From positions 40,988,569 through 41,052,568 of the forward strand of contig OZ034975.1 in assembly GCA_964030785.1 (NCBI GenBank): DNA of 64,000 nucleotides, given 5' to 3'. This DNA is from Siderastrea siderea. Its lineage: Eukaryota; Cnidaria; Anthozoa; Scleractinia; Rhizangiidae. Shown in pieces: positions 12,801 through 25,500 of this stretch. How positions within the stretch are numbered: position 1 is the first letter of the stretch; the number at the start of each line of letters is the position of its first letter. A model generated the notes under the pieces. That model had not been told where the DNA came from and did no database searches. It worked only from the letters and a program-made list of their open reading frames with translations. Both the position numbers and the translations under genes were made by a program.

Positions 12801-15800
12801 TGGTTTGTTCGTTTTTCAATATAATCATGCTTACAGTTTAGCTCCAAGTAAACCCTAACTTTTTTTGTTTAGAGTTACTCTCCAGTTGATATTGACAGTA
12901 CTTATAATATAAGTTGAGAACGGAAATTCGTGGTTTAGTAATGGAACCTTATTAGTAAAATTCAGTACAGGGGAACCTCGATTTAACGAAGTGCCAAGGG
13001 ACTGGAGAAATCGGTTCGTTTCATCGAGTGTTTGTTATATTGAAGTTCTTTTTCATACATTTTATTATTACTGGGCTAAAAAATATGGTTCGTTATACTG
13101 AGGACTTCGTTATGTAGAGGTTCATTAGTTCCACTATAAGAGCTTTCACTTTCCTGGGCAACATGGTGCACGGTGGCATTGTTATGTGGTGTGGTACTAA
13201 ACACTACTAACTTGTTCATTTGCTTCAGCACCAGCAAATTTCACAAATGTAAGTGGTGACCACAATGAGACTGAAGGCTCAGATCTGCAGTTGTTCTGTC
13301 AAGCATCTGGTAAACCACCTCCTAACATTACCTGGGTCCAAATGTTACAGGATGGCAGTGAGAGTGAAGTGCTGCACAGGGAGCCCACTTGGAAATTCTT
13401 AAATATCAACAAGGCCAAGGCTGGGACATTCCGCTGTATAGCATACAATGGAGCGGGAGATCCAGTTACACATACACTGACAGTGAATGTTTTGTGTAAG
13501 TATATACAAAACTTGTAGATTGAAGTATCACAAGCGCTAGGGCTAAGTGGTTTTAAATTACATCTAGTTTGCTTTGTTTTCCATTTATAATAGCACCTAA
13601 CTATTGTAGTGCAAACTGTATTTCCTAAAGGGAGGACATCTGCGAAGGTAGCGTATGAAGTAATTTTCTCTGGTTAATCTAATAAACATTGCATTTATTA
13701 GAATTAGTTAATAACAGAGCAAAGGAGGGTAAAGAAAAAGAAAAAATCAAAGCAAAGACAAATTTAAACCACGACAATCATTCCTGCTAATGTGACTCAT
13801 GGGCAACACGCTGATGGTGATCCACTAAGCTGCCAGCCAAGACCGGGTTATAATTTTTGCTACAAAGATACTTTGTATGATAATGATTGTAGTCCTATTT
13901 TAATCTTGTCTTATTCAACCTAGATGTAGCGTCTGTATTTCTTGGATGATTTCCCATTTTTTTCCAGTTGCTCCCATGACAAATCTTCAAGATAAGTATT
14001 CCACTGAGAGAGGGCAAGCTGTGTCCCTTCACTGTCGCGTAGAAGGAAATCCACCTCCTACAATTACTTGGAATCCTTGCAATCCATGTCCATGTGATGA
14101 CAGCTTTCTAAATATTTCAAACGTGTGGATGAATGCTGAATATACCTGTGCAGCCAAGAATAGTTTGGGCAAAAAATCTGCAACTACCAACCTTGGTAAG
14201 TTAGCACAAGTTGCACTATACATATGTACATGTAGTTATTACCTGGCTGCGCTGTCCATGATGAAAAGGAGCGCTTTGATTGGCTCACAGAGCAGTCTGA
14301 CGTTCCTATGCAGACTGCCCTGACAATTTTCCATTTCTACTAAAATTCCAAACTTTTATTTCACTTTGTTATGATTTTTGTAATCATTTTGTCGAATTTT
14401 ATTTTATGTTAAATTCTTATAGTTGGTGTGATATCCTTACAGATCTTGCTAAATTTTTTGTACGAAGATGTAGATGCAATTTGAATTAATTAAAAGAGAG
14501 AAGGTAACAAGGTGTGCCACTGAGTTGTTGTGAATGTTGACTGTAAATATTCGTGCATTTTGCAGCCATGAACTCGTAAGCTCCTTTCTTTTTTAACTGA
14601 CAATTTATTGCATAGACGTTTACTCGGGGCTCAGATTACCATTACATCCATAATTCAACCTTAGCCTAAATTACCGTAGATGTAGATATTGTGCACCTGT
14701 GAAAAATGTTTTCGTTTGATTCTACAGTCATTGGAGGCAAAGTGATTAACTTGAGAATCACAATCACAAGCGAAAAATGTACTGAAGGAGAATACGAGGA
14801 GTCCTTGTGGAAGAACCTAAAAGAAGCGGTAACTACTGCGTTTAAATAATGGATGGTTCTCTCAGCTGTTTTTCTAGATCTAGTTTTCGATTTCATTTCA
14901 GTTGTTGACGTAACACAGCGCCTTAAATTGCCTTCTGTTTAAGGCGTGACGTGCAACAGTGTGACCGTTCATTAATATTCCTTTGTTAATAATTATTAAT
15001 ATTCGTTTATTAATATTCGTTTTTGCGAGATTGATTGTCCAATCAGAATTGAGAATGCTTCTGCCAGGAAACCATCTCATGTCCATTTGTGGCTTTGAGT
15101 TGGGCTCCTGAAATTCTTATAAGTGATTGCATATTTGCAGAAAAGAATGGAAATTAATTACGTCACGTAGCAAAAAAGAATCAGCGGTAATTAAGCAAAT
15201 TATCGGTCTGGCTGTACCATAAAATTCCAGAAGTAGAAGTATTAAGGTGCCGCAACTTTCTGGTATCCGTTGCTTGCGAACAGTTAAAATATATGAGTGG
15301 TAATTTCACTTCATTAGAAAGACACAAGGATAAAAGGATCAGCGGCAGTGGTCAGTACTATTATGGTCAATACGAGAACCATGTATGCACAATTTTGCGG
15401 TTTTCCTCAGGAGCAGTGTTTGCAGTATGTTCGATTGGAACATCACTTTCGTCGGAGGACCATTACTTTCAGGGGGATTTTTACTTTCGGGAACTTACAG
15501 AAACATTTCAAACTTGACGGTACTTTTTTGGCAGGCATTACAGATGGGGGCTGTTATTTTCGCAATTCATTCTTTAGGAAGTGAGCCACCATACAGAATA
15601 AATCAAGTACTGAGGTACTATGCACAATACATATGTTCATACCAGGGAATACCTCCACATGTTCATTTAAATGGAGTTGCAGAGGCGGCCGAGCAGGGAG
15701 GGGGGTAGGCGGGCTGTAGCCCACCCCCCTCTTCCCAAACGAAAATTTGGGGGGGCACAGCTCCCCCACGTTTCGGTGCCGAAAATATTGCTAGCGCAAC

Positions 15801-18800
15801 ATAAAATTGGTTTGGCAAAATATTCAATCTCATGATCTTTTCATCGACAGATCGTTCCATCAGAATCGTGCTTGGCGAAATAATATGTTAAAGACCTTTT
15901 TTAACAACTCTGGCTTGTGTTCAAAAAGCCAATCAACTGCTGGATTTTTCTGCTAAACTAGACAGAAGCGGTTTGTATTTGACATTACCTGTAGAATCGG
16001 CTACTTCAGAGCGTACATTTTCTGTCCTCCGACGACTCAAGAACTAGCCAAAAAGCACCATGAAGCAGGATCGTCTGAACAACTGCTTTATTGTGCATTG
16101 TCACAAATCGATTACCGGCACACTGGACACTGTTAAAATTGCAAAGAGGTTCGCTTGTGCCAACGAACTACGCAAAGGACATTTTGGGAAATCTGAGTAA
16201 GGGTATGCGCTTGGCTTGGTGTACGATGAGCCCCCCCCCCCCCCCCCCCCCACATTTTAAAACGCTCCACCGCCTCTGAAATAACGTAAAACAAAAAGCA
16301 ACATAAATACCATAAATAGTAAACGCTATTATAATTTTAGGTGGACAAGCTCTTTGAAAATGAGAGTACCTATACCGAGACAACACTGTTAGGTGGGTAA
16401 CCTTTACAGATTCGTCTTCTTTTTCTTCTTGTTCTTGTACTTGTTCTTGTTCTTCTTTCCCCTCCTCCTCCTCCTCCTTCTTGTGTTTCCGTTATTGGCA
16501 GCCATCTTCGCTGCCGCCCACGAAACTCCTGCAGCTTATAGCTCTGCCAACCGCATACGTCTCCCCATTTGGGCTGGACACCCCGCTTTCTCCCCCAGGT
16601 AACCTAAGCGTAATATAAGAGTTTGTATGGAAATGGAACTGAGAATTCCCATTGATAAATTGTTAGCTGGAGTTGTATTCTGTCCTTCTGTGAAGGTTTA
16701 GCGCCTTTGGAGTGGTTTTTAATATTCTACACAAACAGTGTATAAGAGAGAGAAAAGGTTACACAAAGAAGGCAAATCGGCGTTTGAACCTGCCTCGAAA
16801 ACGGCTCCAATATTCACGCGAAAAAAAGTCATGCGCTTACATTGTGTTTAGCTGAGCTAACAAGGTAGTGCCTTTAGTTCTCCTGAAAGCCGAATAAGCC
16901 TGCCTTGATTTTTCCCTGTTTAGTGAGAGGATCGAAAAGATCGACACAAGTTCGAAAACCGCCGCCATTTATCCGTGACCGGGAAAAGGTGCCTATTTCG
17001 ACTTAAAATCTCGGCTGGCACCAGGAAGGAGCGTCAAATGACAACCCCCCCGGGAGGTGGCAGAATAAAATTTTTGCAAACTACAAACGGATGTGGCCAA
17101 TTCCTTTCACCAAAGTAACAGTTGTAGGCTTTACTTTTATTGTTAACGTTAACTTCAGGTGAACTGACTCGGCTTTAGGTATGATTGATAACAAGAGGGG
17201 GTGTGAGAGTGAATCCCCCTGCCCCATGATAGTTATTTGAAACTTATTATTAGTTCGCAGCCATGCTGCGAAGGTTATTTTTATCTGTTGTTCCCATGTC
17301 AACAATCTACAATTACATGTCGTCATTCCGACTGACCAATGAGGTGTAGTCGTTGAAATAACCACGCAGTATGACACACAACCAAGATAGGTTTCAAATT
17401 ATTTTCATCGGAAGAGGCCCATGTATGGGGGATTCGCCCTCTCCCTTCATCCTCTCTTGCTGATAACCAATACAATTAGCTGAAATTATGAGAGTGCTTC
17501 TTTGTTAATATCGTACTTACTTGCTCGATTGGACAAATGTTCGCTCTCCCAGCGGAAATAAACGTCTTTCTAATTTATGCTTCCAACCAGTATTAAATTT
17601 ATGGAAAGGTTGCACAGTTCACTGGAATTGCGTCACTTCCTCTCCCAGTTTCCGCAAAGTAGAATACATTTATCGTAGACATACAACTATACGCCGAACA
17701 CGGTCTTCCTTTAAATATCAGAACAAAGAAAATGCTTTAAAATTAACTCATAATAATTCACGAGTATGCGTTCTCGTAACCTCTTCATCGAGACTGAAAC
17801 GTTTGCAAACATAATTGACACCACTGTGGACCGTACCTCCTTGCTAAGTTTTCATTTTCATGTTGGTGTGTTATTGAAATGTGCAGTAGGCCAGTGTGTG
17901 AATTTTTCTTTAGCACCAATAAAAGCGCCACTTATTTCATTGTATTGTTGTTTCTCGATTTCTTTCTACAGTTGCGGAAGTCTCACTGTTGATTTGGCCG
18001 TGAAGTTCACGTCTATTGTTACAGAAGATTGGGTTCTTTCTGTATTTCGAAATGCTACCAAAAGTGGAACACTGGGACGATTTTCTGTCAATGCTTCATC
18101 CATTGTTGGAAATGCACCTGTTATTCAAAGTACGACCAAACCGCCCACAACTACTCCAACACCGGAACCTGATGGTATGTCTCCACTTCACTCCTCATTG
18201 AAAAAAAAAACCTCGGCTATTTATAAAAAGCGTACTTGTACATATAAACATAAACGATTCGACCCATTGCTTTTGGGAAGAAGCGCGGGAGAGCTTGCTT
18301 CCATTCTCAGACAAGTGAAGCAGACCTAACATACAATCTATTCTAAAATGTTTCTGCGAATGAAACGACAAATTTCTTACGCCTTCGTTAGAAATCTAGG
18401 CTTGAAAAAAATGATGGCTTCTGAAAAATGCTAGTACATAGCTTTAGTTTTAGAATAATAATCCAAGTTATTCGTGCTAGGCCCCTCCCTCTCCTTGTGG
18501 GGTATTTTCTATAGTGGGTTAAACAGGGGGACTTCACCCGAAAGGGCCGCATTTTTGCGCTTGAAGTAAACGAAATAGTAGGGAAATTAGCTATTGTAGT
18601 ATTTTGAACGATTCCCCAAATACACCTTGAACTGGAAGGAATAGCTGCTGCATGAAGAATAGCAGCTGCATATATCTAAGCACTAAAAGAGGTTGCGAAA
18701 TGCTTTTTCGTTTGTTTAGTTTAGAAATTTTAGAAATTCCATAGCTATAGGCAAGAAAACAGCTCAAAACTACTCCTATTCTAATTTCAACTTTGACATG

Positions 18801-21800
18801 TTTCTACAAGTTTTAAACAATATAACTATGCACAGAGTATTTTGAAAAGTTGGTGTAGCACACTAGCTTCGGATCAAACACGGATTAAACGGATTTAACA
18901 ACTTAGTAAATCAACTCCTGGTTTATTCGCCGTATACCAACTGACAACAACAACTTAGTCCCCCACTGGATTATGGGTAAAGCTAACATAGGTCCGCAAT
19001 GAGTCCACAATACACTACAGTTGGAAAATGTTATAATGAGTGAAAAAGTGAAAATCTCATTATAGGGGTTTTTGGTGATCGTAAATTTTGTGACTTTTCT
19101 CGTTATTCATGAGATTGATACATAGAGGATATTACACGGCGGCGCGAAGATATAAATTTTATTTTCGAGTGGTAAAAACAAGGAACATGGATGATTATGC
19201 AACCACACATTCTATGGAAGGTCTTTTAGGCTAACGTCACAGTTAAAACAAGAGTGCTTAACATAGCTTGTAATTCGGATAACTGGGTCAGATCAAAGAT
19301 CACTAAACGAGTGGTAATCTGGGGTTTCGCCGTTCGCTTTTTACAACAAACTAATATAGGGGAAGGAAAAGTGTGACTTGAGTAGTCGACATAGACTAAC
19401 CACTGTTGGCTTTGTTAAACGGATCCGCAGCAAAACTGAGGTCCTCGAGTGGACTGATAGTGACGGTAATACTTTCCACGTCTGTGTTGAATACCAGAAT
19501 TTCAATGTACCCAACTTTTAGAAGAGTACTTGAAATCCAAGAAAGAAATTACACTGGCTTAGAGGTGAACAAGTAAACATTTCTAATCTTATGACTTATT
19601 ACCCTCATTTTAGAATACATTAGCATGGTATTCTTTTGTTTAGTTGCAGTTAAGATATGCAGAGAATGTTCATGTAACTGCACCGTATTGAATGCTGTAG
19701 TCGGCGTGCTTGTTACAATCATCGTTGGCCTTATTATCTACATTATATGGCTGCACAAAAGAGGTAAGCAGTACCTCATCATAAATGTTGTTTAATTTTT
19801 GGGAAAGGCCCTTCTACTTTCATTTTTTTTCCTTCTAGACATTTTAAAAATTAACTTGGTGTTATTTATCAAAAACAGTATTTTAGTTTCAAATCGCCCC
19901 TCGTTCTTGTGTTGGTCAATTCATTATTATTTGATGTCATCGTCGTCCACCAGTAAACTGTATAGTGAACAGCAGAATGACAGTGATTTAGCCAACAGGG
20001 TTATAAGAATTTTATAATTAGAAAGTAAACAGAAATGAGACTAGGTAGAAGCATTCAGCTGGTTATGACATACCATTAACCGTGGCCTATTTCCTAGGGG
20101 CAGGAAGAAGAGAAAGGTATGTTCATGTTTGCAATACACTCTTTTGCTAAAAACCTAGAACTCTAGGAACGTTAACATTATTTCTCTCGTTCTGTGTTAC
20201 CGAAAATGTGCCCGCGGATACTTCTAAGTAAAGGAAAACTCATTGATGTGTACAAACGTTAGTGAGATCCGGGTTATTTGCTTGGTGATTTTTATTGTTT
20301 TATCATTATCATTGAAGGTCATATCGAAAACCAACTGCGGAAGAAAGGGGAAATGGCAATGTATGTTTTATTTTTCTGCCTGTTATACTTTTCTATAATA
20401 GTGTATATTCTATGCTTGAAACTTTAAACTGTTTAATGCTTTTGCTTAACCTGGTTAACTCTTCTGGCCTGTCCAGTTATTGGATGTCTTCACACCTAGA
20501 CACTAAACGTAGTGAAAGATTCTAGGAATATTCTAATTTATTACCTGGTGCAGAATCACACTTAATACAAAAGCACTGACACGAATGTCATAAAGATAGA
20601 TAGGTTAGCTTATTAACGGAGCTCTAGAGGGATAGCTCACCGAAACGGAGAAATTCATGACCATTCAAAAACACTCGATTTACCTGTTAATGTACTTATT
20701 TTTATTAGGCTGCTGTTGAATTGGAGGATCGTACACTCTCAATACAACAAACGTCTGAAGCCTCCTCTCGAAGCCAATACATGCCACTGGATGAAGCCCG
20801 TCGTTCGCACGACGTCCCAGTGGGCTCGCCAGCCAATACTTTGCAGATCAGTGGGCAATACGCACCTCTCCATCCATCAACACTCTCTTGGGAGATTCCT
20901 AAAGAGCATGTGACCATTGAAAAGGTCATTGGTAAAGGTGCTTTCGGTCAGGTCGCCAAGGGAACAGCCATAGGTCTCCGAGGAAGGCCACAGAAAACAC
21001 TTGTAGCCGTTAAAATGTTAAAAGGTCCCAAATACATCCATAATAACGTTTTAACTTTTGGTACGACAGCGAAACCTTGAGGCATGTAAGAAAATTATTA
21101 AATGTGACATCCAAAAGAAAACTCTATGCCAGTGGAGATTTTGGGGTGCTTTTTGCTTTTCAGTATTTTGCAAAATAGAAATCTTTGGAGTGAACGTTGG
21201 GGTAAGAAAAAACTTCTACAATTTGAAAGAACAAGAAATACCATCAGCTCGTGTTTTTCAGTGTCAACAAGGGCTGACTTTAGGGGATGTTTTAACATTT
21301 AGAGCTCTAACAAACTAATAATCTTTCCCTTGCTATAGTATAAAACTTGGATTCAGCAAAATGTCGGCCAATATGCATGGGAAGAAGCGCAGTATTTAAA
21401 ATAGTTTTGAGCAAACCTTTCTATTGCTGCCAATTTTTTAAATACGTGAAGAACTCATAAAACCAAATTATCGCTGAAGAAGTTACTACTTTTCGAAAAA
21501 TGTTTTCGATATTTTGCAGGTGACGCCCCCGAGTCAGACAAGAGAGACTTGTTGTCAGAACTTGAAGTGATGAAGACGCTTAAACCTCATCCATACGTCA
21601 TTAAACTACTGGGCTGCGTTACAGAATCAGGTAAGACATTAACAGGACATTGTAGACATAGACCGTGGCCAACATCTGATTGGCTCAGCTATCATGATCT
21701 ATTCCCCACTAGTAGGCTTTCACCGTGATATTTCGTGAGTACGTGAATCTGATTGGCTCAATTGTCGCTATCTGTTTACCATCACTGGACATTCACTGTA

Positions 21801-22528
21801 GTCTATTGATAACACGCGCATCTGATTGCTTCAATCGTCATTACCTACGCGCTTTTAGTAGATATTCACTGTGGCCTATTGAAGTTATGCAAATCTGATT
21901 GGTTCAATTGTTACTGTCTATTAGCTTTCTTCTTTGTCTTTTTTAATTTGGGAATAAACGTCCTTATTACTTTGGTGCTTCCTTTATAACCCTTTATATG
22001 TTTACTGAAACAATTACACTACTCGTCGCACTCGTCGGCGCTCTCTGTGAGCGATAGTCATCTCGGCTGCGCCTCGATCAACAGGCTTAACTTTGCCATT
22101 TGTAACTGCTGATAAGCTATATTCCGTTTTGAGACCTTGCAGGTTCACGTTTGTTTCATTTTTTTCTAAGAACCACTGTTAGTGCTCATCGAGTATGTAC
22201 CTTATGGAGATCTACTGGGTTACCTGAGAAAGAGCCGTGGATTAAACGACACTTATTACAAAGACCCGGATATCAAACCACACACCAGTCTGACGTCGCA
22301 GCAACTGATGAAGTTTGCTTGGCAAATTGCTGATGGCATGAGTTACCTCTCATCACGATCTGTGAGGACAGGCATCTTAATCTAGAATGCACAGCTTCGA
22401 ATTTATTCCTTTTGTGCCCATGGGCTGAGAGTGGTGGACTAGAATAACGTAAAACCTCAGAGTGATGTCACATTAAAAACCAGTGCGATGTCATATTTAA
22501 CCAATAGAAAACTTTCTCCGTGTTTGCC

Positions 22529-22571
<43 letters not shown>

Positions 22572-25500
22572 ATTATGCAAACCCGAGACAAGGTCGAGGG
22601 TTTGCATAACTCTCGAGACATGAATTGTATTTAACATGTATTGGAACCCAATACAATGTATTTTGTACTTACCATGTATTGGAACCCACGTCTATCGTGT
22701 CCATTCAAAGCCACAGATATTCATGATTTCTGTCTATAGAATAGTCACTTTAAATAAAGGGTTAAGTCGCAAACGAACCACAGAGCATGCAACAACTGTG
22801 AGTCTTGCTACTCCCCCTGCATTGGATGCTAGTTCATCACAGGGCTACTCCCAGCAGTATGTCGCTGGTACCCTTCTCATTTATACACCTGGGTGGAGAG
22901 AGACAATGTGGAGTACAGTTTCTTGTCTAAGGAAACAACACGAGGGCAGGGACTGGGCCTTGAACCACCGACCTTCAGATCTGAAGTTCTGAACGCGCTA
23001 TCCACTACACCACTGCACCCACAATTTTATTTTGGCTTCCATTGTTGAAAATGAGTTTTCAAACTCTAAACGTTTGAAATCGCTACTAAAATAGGTGATA
23101 GTGTCACTTTAAGCCCACCTCTACTGCTGTTATTGCTTCATTTGATCGTACGTAATTAGGACGACGTAGTCTGCATTCCACACTGTCTTCTGTTGTAGAT
23201 CATTCACCGGGACCTTGCTGCTCGTAACGTGCTGGTGGGAGATAGAGAAATGTGCAAAGTGACAGACTTTGGGATGGCCAGAGATGTGCAACAAGAAAGT
23301 ATTTACGAAAGGAAGACGAAGGTATTAGACAAACAAAGTAAAAGATGGAAAGCATTTTTGTCGCTTCATTTAGATACAAGGTGCGTTCGATTGGACGCAC
23401 GCACCCTGTATGTGTAGGTTTTTTTTTAAGTAACTTGACTTTCTAGATTCCACAATATATCTTGAACGTGATATATAGTGTGACAAAAGCGTTTACTGAT
23501 GTTACTTCTAAAATATGCCCAATAAACAAATTTAGAGGTTATTTCTTTCTTTCTTTCTTTTTTTTCCAAAATACGATCAATGGAACACGTTTATGGTAAC
23601 ATTAAAACCTTTTTGTCCAATTTATAAAAGTCTCAAGGGCGATCGGTAAAAGTATAAATATCCATATTCAAGTTAAATTCGTTCGGACGGAATCCTTCTT
23701 GGTGCAGCATTCATTGACATTTCAGTTAAGTTGTGTAACAACCTTTTAATATTCTACTCTGTTTTCTTTGCCTCAAGTTTGTCTGTTAAAAACTTCATTT
23801 ATCCTATGCTAGGGCCGTCTCCCAGTTAAATGGACCGCGTATGAAGCACTGATGTATGGAACATACACCACCAAGAGTGACGTGTAAGTATTTTGAAGCG
23901 CACGAACACATACGGGACAAGAGTTAAAGGCAACTGAACTTGTAATTTCAAGTTACATGCTCTTTCTTTGCACAGGTGGAGTTATGGTATTGTTCTTTAC
24001 GAGATTTTTACGATAGGTAAGCTTATTCGTAGGACAGATATATGTTTTTCGTCGTCTCTTATCTGTTATGGAAAAACAGTTTACTTTGTTATTTCCACTT
24101 TTGGAATCGGGTGGGAAAAGGAAAATCCTAAAGCATTTAAAGTGTTTATTTAATCTGTGGTATATTAAAAAATGTTCATCTAAAACTACTTGAAAGTCGG
24201 TAACATTTCAGTATTAACAAAAAAATGATGATCATAATAATGAATTTCTGACGTCAGCAAGAACGTCACAGGACGTTGTACGTCATGATTTCTTATTTCC
24301 GGTTCCGCCATCTTGGATTACTTATATTCTTTCCTTGACGTTAGAAAACAACCAATAAATGAAACCGGTAAAATGATTTCAAATGATCTAAAGGAGTGAA
24401 AGTTAACTTTCACCAACGAAATATATGATTCTTTCCAAGGTTATAATGATATTAAAGTAGCTGTTGTACTAATTGAAGATTTGAGGAAATTTATTTAGAT
24501 TTCAAAATCCTAATTCATGTGGCTTTCAAAATCTTTCTGAGATCTAAGATTTCAAAATCTCTCTCAGGTGGTTCACCATATCCACGGATGGATGGTAGGA
24601 AAATTGCAAACATGCTTCAGGAAGGATACAGGATGCCTAAACCACAACACGTGGACGATGAACTGTAAATAACGTTATGTAGACTGCGTAAGCTTTCATT
24701 TCTGTTGAACATTACCGTTTCACGGCTTCTAAATGGCCTATGACCATACCAAAAAAATAATTTCTGTGACTCTTTTTAAATCATAACACCTACAGGCTTG
24801 GGACATTGGAAGAATAAAACAAAGGCAAAAAAAAAGACAAATAAATAAATAAATAAATGAAAACCATACAGAAATATGATAAGCGTGCAAACAGAAATAA
24901 CAAAGACTTGTTTTCTACAGGTATGAAATAATGATGAGATGTTGGCAGAATGAGCCCGATGCAAGACCAACATTTGCTGATTTGAGAAACAAACTGAAGG
25001 AAATGGAACGCCAACACAAGGTACGTCTTTTAACCTTAAAACTTTATTGGATAAGGATGTCTGTTCATCAGTTTCACACTTGATACAAAGGAAGCATTAG
25101 AATGTTGATTTTTTCAGTCCTAGCAGCATCTGACACATATTTGAAGTCTCAATATAAAGAATTCTTTTTCGGACTAAAGGCCTTTGGTCTTGTGGTCTGA
25201 GTAAACAAATCTCCTTCTCTTCAGAACCCTGAAGTGATTATTTTACAAGTGTAGAACAACGTAAATAAGCTGGATTTCTTGGTTCGTCTATGAAGTTAGA
25301 AAACCACTAAAATTGACTTAAAAGTAACCAAGAGCAATGAACATGATAATAGAGTGATGACTGGCTGAAATGCGTTAAAAGACGTTGAAATAGTCGTATT
25401 ACTCTGAATAAATCTGAGTCCTCCTAACGGGAGTCGAACCCATGACATTCCCAGGTGCCACTGAGTAATACGACTATTTCAACAGTTCTTTTTTAAAAGC

